A stretch of DNA of 61,122 bases from Actinomycetota bacterium (GTDB lineage: Bacteria > Actinomycetota > Acidimicrobiia > Acidimicrobiales > Ilumatobacteraceae): assembly GCA_026393475.1 (NCBI GenBank), contig JAPLAA010000089.1:1-61122 (forward strand), read 5' to 3'. The notes below the pieces were generated by a model. That model was not told the DNA's origin, made no database searches, and saw nothing but the letters and a program-made list of their open reading frames with translations. Positions 50,211-58,389 of this stretch are shown one piece after another. Made by a program: the position numbers and the translations under genes. How positions within the stretch are numbered: the stretch's first letter is position 1; every line of letters begins with the position of its first letter.

Positions 50211-50927
50211 TCAGCCGTGGACGTCGGCCGCGCCCCGGGCGACCGCGACGATCGAGTCGCGCGTGGCCCGCAGATGTGCGGTGAGCGTGCGTACCGCGAC
50301 GGTCGTGTCGCCGTCGCGGACGGCCTCGGCGAGTGCCCGGTGCTCCTCGCCCGGATCGCCGGCGCGGCGCGCGACGGTGCTCACCACGTGGTAGCGCTGG
50401 GAGTGCTCGAGCAACTGGGTGACCTGGCGCAGCAACAGCTGGTTCGGGCACGCGGCCACGAGCGACAGGTGGAACGCGAGGTGCGCGTCGTGGAACGACA
50501 CGATGCTCCGGTGGCGGGTGGTGAGGCGTCGGTACGCGTCGTCGACGTTCGACGCGAACTCGGCATCGTCGGCACCGGCCTCCATCGACGAGCGCAGTGC
50601 TGCCGGGTCGAGGAGGATGCGCAGCTCGTACACGTCGACGGCCGCTGCAGCGTCGATCGGTGCGACACGCGCCCCGCGTTGGGGTTCGATGACCACGAGC
50701 CCTTCGCCGGCGAGGCGTTGGAAGGACTCGCGCAGCGGTGTGGGCGATACTCCCCACTGCTCGGCCAGCTTCTCGCCGAGGAGCTTCTCCCCCGGCTGCA
50801 GTTCGCCGCTGAGGATCGCGCGGCGCAGCAACTGATCGACCCATGCCGCCCGTGTGGGCGGCGACGACGGGGCGACGACGGCCGGCCGGGTGGCGGAGCG
50901 GTGCAGCGCTGACGGAGACGGTGACAC
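50211..50927 (-). CDS. GntR-family (FCD) transcriptional regulator
   Basis: A 238-residue FadR/FCD-type repressor. The winged helix covers residues 28-95 (LRRAILSGELQPGEKLLGEKLAEQWGVSPTPLRESFQRLAGEGLV), followed by an all-helical FCD ligand domain with likely metal-binding Asp/His residues in FHDAHLAFHLSLVA and EEHRALAEAVRDGD. GTG start at 50927. It is divergent from the FAH hydrolase operon, and a 20-bp palindrome lies between them, so it most likely represses that operon and itself until an aromatic or carboxylic acid intermediate binds. Confidence 0.92.
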   Translation of the reverse strand: MSPSPSALHRSATRPAVVAPSSPPTRAAWVDQLLRRAILSGELQPGEKLLGEKLAEQWGVSPTPLRESFQRLAGEGLVVIEPQRGARVAPIDAAAAVDVYELRILLDPAALRSSMEAGADDAEFASNVDDAYRRLTTRHRSIVSFHDAHLAFHLSLVAACPNQLLLRQVTQLLEHSQRYHVVSTVARRAGDPGEEHRALAEAVRDGDTTVAVRTLTAHLRATRDSIVAVARGAADVHG

Positions 50928-50953
50928 GAACGCGATCGTACACTTGACGGCGG

Positions 50954-50973
50954 CAATTATCTATAGATAATTG
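50954..50973. promoter_or_regulatory. GntR operator overlapping a leaderless promoter
   Basis: Perfect palindrome CAATTATCTATAGATAATTG, an AT-rich island in GC-rich DNA. GATAAT at 50966-50971 is a -10 element; TTGACG at 50944-50949 is its -35, with a 16-bp spacer. Transcription would start at or near the ATG at 50979, so the operon mRNA is probably leaderless. A bound repressor would cover the -10. Confidence 0.75.
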
Positions 50974-50978
50974 GCTCC

Positions 50979-51827
50979 ATGTTCCGACTCATCTCCGTCG
51001 CCGGCCGTGCTGCTCTCCAGACCGGCGAGCACTGGCACGATCTCGCCACCCTCACCTCCGACCCCTCGCTCGCCGATCCCATGGCGGCCGTCGCTCGGCA
51101 CCACGAGCTCCACGCCCTCCACGAGGCGGCTGCGGACGCCACGCCCGACGGGCTCGTCGCCGACGTGACCCTGGGTGTGTGCGTGCCCCGTCCGCAGAAG
51201 GTCTTCGCGATCGGCCTGAACTACGGCCGCCACGCGGCCGAGAGCGGCATGGAGCTGCCGCCCGCGCCGCTGACGTTCACCAAGTTCCCGAGCTGCCTCG
51301 TCGGCCCCACGGCCGACATCGAGCTCAGCGGCCCGGCCGTCGACTGGGAGGTCGAGCTCGTCGTCGTCATCGGCACGGGCGGACGCCACATCAGCGAGGA
51401 CGACGCCTGGTCGCACGTCGCCGGCCTCACCCTCGGCCAGGACATCTCCGACCGTCCGGTGCAGCTCACCGGCAAGCCGCCGCAGTTCTCGCTCGGCAAG
51501 AGCTTCGACACCTTCGGTCCCCTCGGGCCGGCACTCGTGTCGGTCGACCAGTTCCCCGACCCGGACGACATCGGCCTGTGGTGCGACGTCGCCGGCGAGC
51601 GGATGCAGGACGCACGCACGAACGACCTCATCTTCGACGTGCGCCGGCTGGTGTCGTACCTGTCGAGCATCTGCACCCTCGTGCCCGGCGACCTGATCTT
51701 CACCGGCACGCCCGACGGCGTCGGTGCAGCCCGTGGACGGTTCCTCGCCGACGGCGAGCTGCTCGTGTCGGGCGCCGAGGTGATCGGCGAACTCCACAAC
51801 CGCTGCATCACCCCGGCAGCGTCCTGA
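50979..51827 (+). CDS. Fumarylacetoacetate hydrolase (FAH) family protein
   Basis: A 282-residue FAH-fold hydrolase/decarboxylase/isomerase. KVFAIGLNYGRHAAE, PLTFTKFPSCLVGPTADI, DWEVELVVVIG (Glu pair for the metal), GLTLGQDISDR, SLGKSFDTFGPLGP and FTGTPDGVGAARGRFLADGE are the family signatures. In meta-cleavage routes this family cleaves the ring-fission product or acts on 2-oxo-dienoates. Its ATG lies 5 bp after the operator, without a Shine-Dalgarno, consistent with leaderless translation. It starts a three-gene operon. Confidence 0.93.
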   Translation: MFRLISVAGRAALQTGEHWHDLATLTSDPSLADPMAAVARHHELHALHEAAADATPDGLVADVTLGVCVPRPQKVFAIGLNYGRHAAESGMELPPAPLTFTKFPSCLVGPTADIELSGPAVDWEVELVVVIGTGGRHISEDDAWSHVAGLTLGQDISDRPVQLTGKPPQFSLGKSFDTFGPLGPALVSVDQFPDPDDIGLWCDVAGERMQDARTNDLIFDVRRLVSYLSSICTLVPGDLIFTGTPDGVGAARGRFLADGELLVSGAEVIGELHNRCITPAAS

Positions 51828-52756
51828 TGGGCCTGCACCGGCTGCTCGGCATGCGCATCGGCGTACCCGCCCCCGACGCGCTCGGGGCGTTCTACACCGA
51901 GCTCGGCCTGGGCGAGACGACGTCGGGCACGTGGGCAGGCACCGACGCAGGCCCGCTGGTGAGCGTCGAGCAGTATCCGTTCCGACGACTGCTCGAGGTG
52001 TCACTCGGCGCCGATGACGACCGGTCGGTCGAGCAGGCGGCCGCTCGACTCACGGACCTCGGTCTCGCCGCTGGGATCGATGACGGCGTGCTGAGCGTGG
52101 TCGATCCACACAGTCAGGTCACCTTCCGCGTGCGCGCCGCCGACCCGGTGGCGACTCAGGCGCCACCCTCGTCGATCACCGACAACGCCCCGGGTCGCAT
52201 CGTGCGCCGCAACGCACGCGCCACCGGTGTGTTCGGCACACCCCGGCCACCGCGACGCCTCGGCCATCTCGTGATCGGCTCCCCCGACCTCGACGCCACC
52301 CGCGACCTGTTGGTGGCTCTCGGCTGCAAGGTGAGCGACGAGATGCCCGGCATCATCGCCTTCCTCCGCTGCTCCACCGACCACCACAACATCGGCCTGG
52401 TCGGTTCTCCCGTGCCGATGCTGCAGCACTACTCGTGGGAGTGCGACGACATCGACCACGTCGGCCACGCGGCAACTGCGCTCCTGCGCGCCGACCCGGC
52501 CCGCCAGGCGTGGGGCTTCGGTCGCCACTTCATCGGTTCCAACCACTACTGGTACCTGCGCGACCCCGCAGGTTCGTTCCTCGAACTCTTCAGCGACATG
52601 GACGTCATCGACGACGACGAGGCCTGGGAGCGCGAGGGGCGCACCCCGTTCGGCTTCGAACACGTCGCCAACTCGTGGGGCCCGGCCATCCCCGCCGAGT
52701 TCATCGCACCGGTCGATCTCCCCGAGCTGCAGGCCGCGTGGGCGGCGCGCAGGTGA
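51827..52756 (+). CDS. VOC-family extradiol dioxygenase-like protein
   Basis: A 309-residue two-module vicinal-oxygen-chelate protein. The C-terminal module has iron-type ligands: His in RRLGHLVIGSPD, His in STDHHNIGLVG and Glu in GSFLELFSDMD; RHFIGSNHYWYLRDPAG is the usual last strand. The N-terminal module lacks them, as in extradiol catechol dioxygenases. The stop of the FAH gene (TGA) and its ATG share one base. Ring cleavage (meta) of a catechol is the natural function between a hydroxylase and a FAH hydrolase. Confidence 0.88.
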   Translation: MGLHRLLGMRIGVPAPDALGAFYTELGLGETTSGTWAGTDAGPLVSVEQYPFRRLLEVSLGADDDRSVEQAAARLTDLGLAAGIDDGVLSVVDPHSQVTFRVRAADPVATQAPPSSITDNAPGRIVRRNARATGVFGTPRPPRRLGHLVIGSPDLDATRDLLVALGCKVSDEMPGIIAFLRCSTDHHNIGLVGSPVPMLQHYSWECDDIDHVGHAATALLRADPARQAWGFGRHFIGSNHYWYLRDPAGSFLELFSDMDVIDDDEAWEREGRTPFGFEHVANSWGPAIPAEFIAPVDLPELQAAWAARR

Positions 52757-54261
52757 CCGGAGCGAACGGCGTCACTGGGTCCCCGGGGCGTGCCCCGTGC
52801 GACGTGCTCGTCGTCGGCTTCGGTCCGGTCGGCGCAACGATGGCCGGGCTGCTCGCCCGACGCGGTGTCGACGTCGTCGCGATCGACCGCGAGGTCGACG
52901 TGTACCCGCTGCCGCGCGCTGCGCACTTCGACCAGGAGATCATGCGGATCGTGCAGGAGCTGGGCGCGCTCGACGACATCGCGCCGAGCACGCGGCCGTT
53001 GCCCGGCATGGACTTCCTGACCGCCGATCGCCAGGTCCTGCTGTCGATGCGCTCCGGCGACCGCACCCGCTCCGGCTTCCCGTCGTCGGTGCTGTTCCAC
53101 CAGCCCGGGTTCGACCGGGCGATCCGCGACCACGCCGTGCAGCTCGGCGCTCGCACGCTGCTCGGGATCGAGCTGGTGTCGATCGACCAGCACGCCGACC
53201 ACGTGACGGCCCACCTCGGCGACGGCTCTTCGATCGAGGCCCGCTGGGTCGTCGCGTGCGACGGTGCCCGCAGCACCGTGCGCAAGGCGATCGGCACCAC
53301 CATGGACGACCTCGAGTTCGAGGAGCCGTGGCTGGTGCTCGACCTCGTGCTCGCGGACGGCACGCCGCCGCCCGCGGACGTGTGCTTCCAGGTGTGCGAC
53401 CCTGCTCGGCCGCACACGCTGGTGCCGATGCCGGCACCGCGCTTCCGGTTCGAGTTCATGCTGCTGCCCGGCGAGGACCCGCAGTGGATCCAGCAGCCCG
53501 AGGTGATGATCGATCTGCTGTCCGCATGGGTCGACCCCACGACGGTCACGATCGAACGAGCCGCGGTCTACACGTTCCACGGTCTGGTCGCCCACCGCTG
53601 GCGCGACGGGCGAGTGCTGCTGGCCGGCGATGCAGCCCACCAGATGCCGCCGTTCCTCGGACAGGGCATGTGCTCTGGCATGCGCGACGCAGCGAACCTC
53701 GCATGGAAGCTCGCCCGCGTGCTCCGCGGCGAGAGCGACGCCGCCCTGCTCGACACGTACCAGGCCGAGCGGTCGCCGCACGTTCGGGCGATCGTCGAGT
53801 CGGCCGTCGGGTTCGGACGGTTGATCTGCACCACCGACACCGCCGCGGCGGCAGCGCGCGACGAGGCGATGCTGGCGGCGCGGGCCGCGGCCGGCGAGAG
53901 CGAGCCCTCGGGCGATGACGGCGGCGGGCTCATGCCACCGCTCGGGCCCGGCCCGCTCGTGCTCGACGGGGGTGGATCACAGGCCGTGCAGGTCACGCTC
54001 GACGGCGTCCGTTGCGACGACGAGATCGGCGACCGGTTCCTCGTCGTCGTCCGCTCCCGCCTGGCCCATGCGGCTGCACTGGACGAGTGGGAGCGCGCCG
54101 GAGCGTTCGTCGCCGATGCATCCGTCGACCCCAGATGGGCCGCCACGCTGGATGCGTTCACCCCGCCCGCCGATGCGGTGGTCGTGCGGCCCGACCGGTA
54201 CGTGCTCGCCGCCGGTTCGGAGTGCCCACCCGTGCCGCCGATCCTCGCCACCGCCGGCTGA
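52753..54261 (+). CDS. FAD-dependent aromatic monooxygenase (MhpA-like)
   Basis: A 502-residue class A flavoprotein hydroxylase of the PheA/MhpA (3-(3-hydroxyphenyl)propionate hydroxylase-like) family. FAD motifs: VLVVGFGPVGATMAGLLARRG, VVACDGARSTVRKAIG, and RVLLAGDAAHQMPPFLGQGMCSGMRDAANLAWKL. It ends with an extra C-terminal domain (residues 390-502, thioredoxin-like in this family) that lacks a CxxC. The GTG at 52753 overlaps the stop of the dioxygenase gene. It would hydroxylate a phenol to a catechol for the preceding enzyme. Confidence 0.92.
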   Translation: MTGANGVTGSPGRAPCDVLVVGFGPVGATMAGLLARRGVDVVAIDREVDVYPLPRAAHFDQEIMRIVQELGALDDIAPSTRPLPGMDFLTADRQVLLSMRSGDRTRSGFPSSVLFHQPGFDRAIRDHAVQLGARTLLGIELVSIDQHADHVTAHLGDGSSIEARWVVACDGARSTVRKAIGTTMDDLEFEEPWLVLDLVLADGTPPPADVCFQVCDPARPHTLVPMPAPRFRFEFMLLPGEDPQWIQQPEVMIDLLSAWVDPTTVTIERAAVYTFHGLVAHRWRDGRVLLAGDAAHQMPPFLGQGMCSGMRDAANLAWKLARVLRGESDAALLDTYQAERSPHVRAIVESAVGFGRLICTTDTAAAAARDEAMLAARAAAGESEPSGDDGGGLMPPLGPGPLVLDGGGSQAVQVTLDGVRCDDEIGDRFLVVVRSRLAHAAALDEWERAGAFVADASVDPRWAATLDAFTPPADAVVVRPDRYVLAAGSECPPVPPILATAG

Positions 54262-54367
54262 CGCACACACGCCCGTCCCGTCCCCGAGCGACGCAGAGAT
54301 GGGCGCCATCGGGAGGAACGCGGGCGTTTCGCCCCCACGCTGCGGACCGTTCGTCCACAATGGACCG

Positions 54368-57172
54368 ATGGCCGGACCCGATCCCCTCCCCGACCTGACC
54401 GACCCCGCCGCTGGACAGCCGTCCGATGCGGCGGCCGATCGCACGGAGGACGCTGCGCTCGGCGACGACATCCGCCTGCTGGGGCGGCTGCTGGGCGACG
54501 TGATCCGCGACCAGGCCGGCGACGAGGTGTACGAGCTGGTCGAGCGCGTCCGACGACATGCGGTGAGCGCGCGCCGCGAGGACGGCAGGGTCGACGTCGC
54601 GGCGCTCGGCACGCTCCTCGACGGCGTCGAGCCGGAGACGGCCGTGCACGTGATCCGCGCGTTCAGCTGGTTCTCGCTGCTCGCCAACATCGCCGAGGAC
54701 GTGCACCAGGTGCGCCGTCGTCGGCACTACCGGTCCATCGCCGCTCCGGCACGCCCGGGCACGCTCGACCACGCCGTCGCGACACTCACCGACCACCTGC
54801 ACGACCCGGTGTCGGTCGCTGCGGTCCTGCGCCGGGTGGAGGTGAGCCCGGTGCTCACCGCGCACCCCACCGAGGTGCGACGCAAGACGATCCTCGACGT
54901 CCAGCGGCGCATCGCCGATCTGCTCACCTGGCGCGGCCGGGTGCAGATGGATCGGCAGGAAGCCGACGACTGGGAGCGCGACCTTCGCCTGCAGGTGCTG
55001 ACGCTGTGGCAGACGGCGCTGCTCCGACTCTCGAAGCTCCGCGTTCGCGACGAGATCGCCGAAGCGCTCCGCTACTACGAGCTCACCCTGTTCGACGTGC
55101 TCACCTCGCTCCAGCTCGACGTGCAGCGCACCGTCGACGCGCTCGCGCCGCACCACGGACGTGTGCAGCCCGTCGTGCGCATGGGGTCGTGGATCGGCGG
55201 CGACCGCGACGGCAACCCGTTCGTGACGTCGGAGGTGCTGCAGCTCGCGGTCGACCTCCAGGCGAGCACCGCCCTGACCCACCACCTCGCGACCCTGCAC
55301 CGACTGTCGGTGGAGCTGTCGATGTCGTTGCGACTCGTCACCCCGTCGCCCGAACTGCTCGCGCTCGCGGACGCCTCGGCCGACACGTCACCGTTCCGCG
55401 CCGACGAGCCGTACCGCCGGGCACTGCGCGGCATGTACGCCCGCCTCGCCGCCACCGCGCTCGACGCGCTCGGCACGGTGCCGGGCCCACCGCCCCATGC
55501 CGTCCTCGCGCCGTACGCGACGGCCGAGGAACTGGCGAGCGATCTCGGTGTGGTCGACGCATCGCTGCGCCGCCACGGCGCTGCCGCGCTCGCCGATGCA
55601 CATGTGGCACCTGCGCGGATGGCTGTCGACCTGTTCGGGTTCCACCTGTGCACGCTCGACCTGCGCCAGAACAGCGACGTGCACGAGCGCGTCGTCGACG
55701 AACTGCTGCGCAGCGGCGGCGTGGTCGACGACTACCTCGCGCTCGACGAGCACGGCCGCATCGCAGTCCTTCGTCGCGAGCTGGCGACGGCGCGTCCGCT
55801 GTTGCACCGGGCCCTCACCGCATCGGCCGAGACGGCGAAGGAACTCGCGATCGTCGAGACGGCGGCGGCAGCCGTCGATCGCTTCGGCACGCGGATCATC
55901 TCCCATGCGGTGATCTCCAAGTGCAACTCGGTGAGCGACGTGCTCGAGGTGGCGACGATGCTGCGCGAGGCCGGTCTGCTGCGCCCGGGCACCGACCCTC
56001 ACCTCGCGCTCGACATCGTGCCGCTGTTCGAGACCATCGACGACCTGCGCAGCTCCGCCGCGATCGTCACCTCACTCCTCCAGGTGCCCGAGTACCGCTC
56101 GTGGCTCGATCGGTGCCGGGGCGGGCTGCAGGAGGTGATGCTCGGCTACTCCGACAGCAACAAGGACGGCGGGTACCTCGCCGCCAACTGGGCGCTGTAC
56201 CGAGCGCAGGTGCAGCTGGTCGAGGCCTGCCGCGACGCAGGCGTCCACCTGCGCTTCTTCCACGGCCGGGGCGGCACCGTCGGCCGCGGTGGCGGTCCGA
56301 GCTACGACGCGATCCTGGCGCAGCCCCCGGGTGCGGTCGACGCGACGCTGCGGCTCACCGAACAGGGCGAGGTGATCGCCGCCCGGTACGCCAATCGCGA
56401 CCTCGCTCGCCGGAGCCTGGAGGCGCTGGTGTCGGCCGCTGCCGAGGCGACCGTGGGCGCTGGTGGGTCGACGGCCGACCCGACCTTCGTCGGCATCATG
56501 GACGCGTTGGCCGACGCGTCGCTCGACGCGTACCGCGGGCTCGTGTACGGCGACCCCGACTTCGTCCGCGTGTTCCGGTCGTTCACGCCGATCGGCGAGA
56601 TCGCGATGCTGAACATCGGCAGTCGACCCGCGTCGCGTACGGCGAGCGACCGCATCGAGGACCTGCGCGCGATCCCGTGGGTGTTCAGCTGGAGCCAGTG
56701 TCGGATCATGCTGCCCGGTTGGTACGGCGCCGGCAGTGCCTTCGCCGCGTGGGCGGGCGACGATGCCGCCCGGCTCGCCGAACTACGGCGGATGCACCGG
56801 ACCTGGCCGGTCTTCCGCACGATGATGTCGAACATGGGCATGGTGCTCGCGAAGAGCGATCTGACCATCGCCCGCCGCTACGCCTCGCTGGTGACCGATC
56901 GGGTCGCCGGTGAGCGGGTGCTGTCGGCGATCGCCGCCGAACACGAGCGGTCGGTCGCGTGGGTGGAGTCGATCACCGAGGCGCCGTTGCTCGGCGACAA
57001 CCCGACGCTGGCGCGCAGCATCCGCAACCGCTTCCCGTATCTCGACCCGCTGCACGAACTGCAGGTCGACCTGCTCCAGCGCTACCGCGCCGGCGACCGG
57101 GACGAGGCGATCGCCCGCGGCATCCAGCTGACGATCAACGGCATCGCCGCCGGCCTCCGCAACAGCGGCTGA
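54368..57172 (+). CDS. ppc: Phosphoenolpyruvate carboxylase
   Basis: A 934-residue PEP carboxylase (PEP + bicarbonate to oxaloacetate), an anaplerotic enzyme. All diagnostic sites appear: catalytic-His LTAHPTEVRRKT, GGDRDGNPFVT, the second signature FHGRGGTVGRGGGPSYDAI, and IPWVFSWSQCRIMLPGWYG, with the C-terminal Gly in GLRNSG. The open frame starts at 53915, but the first 151 codons overlap the monooxygenase in another frame; the ATG at 54368 marks the real N-terminus. It stands alone on this strand, 106 bp after the ring-cleavage operon. Confidence 0.97.
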   Translation: MAGPDPLPDLTDPAAGQPSDAAADRTEDAALGDDIRLLGRLLGDVIRDQAGDEVYELVERVRRHAVSARREDGRVDVAALGTLLDGVEPETAVHVIRAFSWFSLLANIAEDVHQVRRRRHYRSIAAPARPGTLDHAVATLTDHLHDPVSVAAVLRRVEVSPVLTAHPTEVRRKTILDVQRRIADLLTWRGRVQMDRQEADDWERDLRLQVLTLWQTALLRLSKLRVRDEIAEALRYYELTLFDVLTSLQLDVQRTVDALAPHHGRVQPVVRMGSWIGGDRDGNPFVTSEVLQLAVDLQASTALTHHLATLHRLSVELSMSLRLVTPSPELLALADASADTSPFRADEPYRRALRGMYARLAATALDALGTVPGPPPHAVLAPYATAEELASDLGVVDASLRRHGAAALADAHVAPARMAVDLFGFHLCTLDLRQNSDVHERVVDELLRSGGVVDDYLALDEHGRIAVLRRELATARPLLHRALTASAETAKELAIVETAAAAVDRFGTRIISHAVISKCNSVSDVLEVATMLREAGLLRPGTDPHLALDIVPLFETIDDLRSSAAIVTSLLQVPEYRSWLDRCRGGLQEVMLGYSDSNKDGGYLAANWALYRAQVQLVEACRDAGVHLRFFHGRGGTVGRGGGPSYDAILAQPPGAVDATLRLTEQGEVIAARYANRDLARRSLEALVSAAAEATVGAGGSTADPTFVGIMDALADASLDAYRGLVYGDPDFVRVFRSFTPIGEIAMLNIGSRPASRTASDRIEDLRAIPWVFSWSQCRIMLPGWYGAGSAFAAWAGDDAARLAELRRMHRTWPVFRTMMSNMGMVLAKSDLTIARRYASLVTDRVAGERVLSAIAAEHERSVAWVESITEAPLLGDNPTLARSIRNRFPYLDPLHELQVDLLQRYRAGDRDEAIARGIQLTINGIAAGLRNSG

Positions 57173-57193
57173 CTCCACAACATCGCCCGCCGG

Positions 57194-58345
57194 TCAGCGG
57201 GTGGGGACGAGTTCGGGGAGGGTGACGTCGAGCAGCTCGAGGTCGGCGCTGCAGTCGGTGAACGAGTGCACCAGGCCGGCCGGCACGACGACGGTGTCGC
57301 CGTCGCGGAGCTCGACCGGGTCGTGGCCCTCGCACACCAGGGTGCACGAGCCGTGCAGCACGAACGCGAACACGAACTCTGCGTCGTGCGCGGACGGCGG
57401 GGTGTGATCGGCCCCGGCAGGCCGGGCGACGCGCACGCCGGCCAGGCCGTCGGTGGCGGCGCCGATGCCGATGTCGCGGTACTCGAACCCCTCGAAGCGC
57501 CACGGGTGCCAGGCGGCCTCGCTCGCGTCGTGACGGACGAAGCGTTGCCCGCCGAAGTCCTTGTCGGGATCGAACGCGCCGGTGGGGAGCGGCATCGAGT
57601 GGTCGGCGAGCGTCTCGTGCTCGGCCGGGCAGCCGAGCTCGATCACCTCGAGCCCACCGCCGCTCTCGAGCACGCGGTGGCGGATCTCGGGCGGCTGCAG
57701 CACGCAGTCGCCCGCCTCGAGCACGAACGGCTCGCCCTGGTCCTCGTACACCAGACGCACCCAGCCCTTGTGGCAGTAGATCATCTGGAAACGGACCTTG
57801 TGGTAGTGCACGTAGTCGGGCACGAGGCCGTCGGTGGTGATCCGGATGTGGGAGCCGATGAACCGACCGCCCTGGCGGCCCGGGATGATGTCGCGGTACT
57901 CCATGCCGGCACGGCCGACGCCCCATGCCGCGTCGTCGCGCATGCGGGCGACCACGAGCGACTGCTGCACGGGGGGCAGCACGAGCGCCGGATCGGCGTC
58001 GACCAACTGCACGCGTGTGCCGTTCGGTGCGACCAGTTCGGTCTCGCCGCCGGCGATCGCGGCCGGGTCGTCGCAGCGCAGGCGGAGCACGATGTGTGCG
58101 CCGGGCGTGCCGTCGGCAGGGTCGGCGCACGGCTCGAGGCGGAGCGTGAGGCCGTGGCCCGACAGCTCGGCGGTGGCGGGCGAGTCGGCCGGGAAGATCG
58201 CGTCGACACGGAACCCGAGGCGCTTGGTGAAGAACTCGAGCGTCGGCTGGAGTGGCCGGCACGGCACGACCACCAGTGCGTCGCGGACGCCGGCGCCAGG
58301 ACGCTCGAGGGGCTGATCGGCTGGGGTCACGACAGGTTCGGCCAT
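57194..58345 (-). CDS. VOC-bicupin fusion protein
   Basis: A 383-residue fusion. Residues 20-120 look like a VOC (glyoxalase) module (DALVVVPCRPLQPTLEFFTKRLGFRVDAIFPADSP ... GAHIVLRLRCDDP). Residues 165-240 form one cupin (YVHYHKVRFQMIYCHKGW, then LQPPEIRHRVLES) with the first-motif Glu replaced by Gln, and residues 310-380 a second (FVFAFVLHGSCTLVCEG, VVVPAGLVHSFTD) that lacks the first His pair. The combination may form a dioxygenase or isomerase of a keto acid. It is divergent, 44 bp from the HyuA-like gene, so they may share regulation. I do not recognise this fusion from a named family. Confidence 0.75.
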   Translation of the reverse strand: MAEPVVTPADQPLERPGAGVRDALVVVPCRPLQPTLEFFTKRLGFRVDAIFPADSPATAELSGHGLTLRLEPCADPADGTPGAHIVLRLRCDDPAAIAGGETELVAPNGTRVQLVDADPALVLPPVQQSLVVARMRDDAAWGVGRAGMEYRDIIPGRQGGRFIGSHIRITTDGLVPDYVHYHKVRFQMIYCHKGWVRLVYEDQGEPFVLEAGDCVLQPPEIRHRVLESGGGLEVIELGCPAEHETLADHSMPLPTGAFDPDKDFGGQRFVRHDASEAAWHPWRFEGFEYRDIGIGAATDGLAGVRVARPAGADHTPPSAHDAEFVFAFVLHGSCTLVCEGHDPVELRDGDTVVVPAGLVHSFTDCSADLELLDVTLPELVPTR

Positions 58346-58389
58346 CGAGGGCGACGCTAGCCTGACCCGTCTCCCGGCCCACCAGACGC

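Noticed and set aside
53915-54367. In-frame N-terminal extension of PEP carboxylase
   Set aside because: Lies inside the FAD monooxygenase in another frame and encodes low-complexity Arg/Ser sequence; the family N-terminus fits the ATG at 54368.
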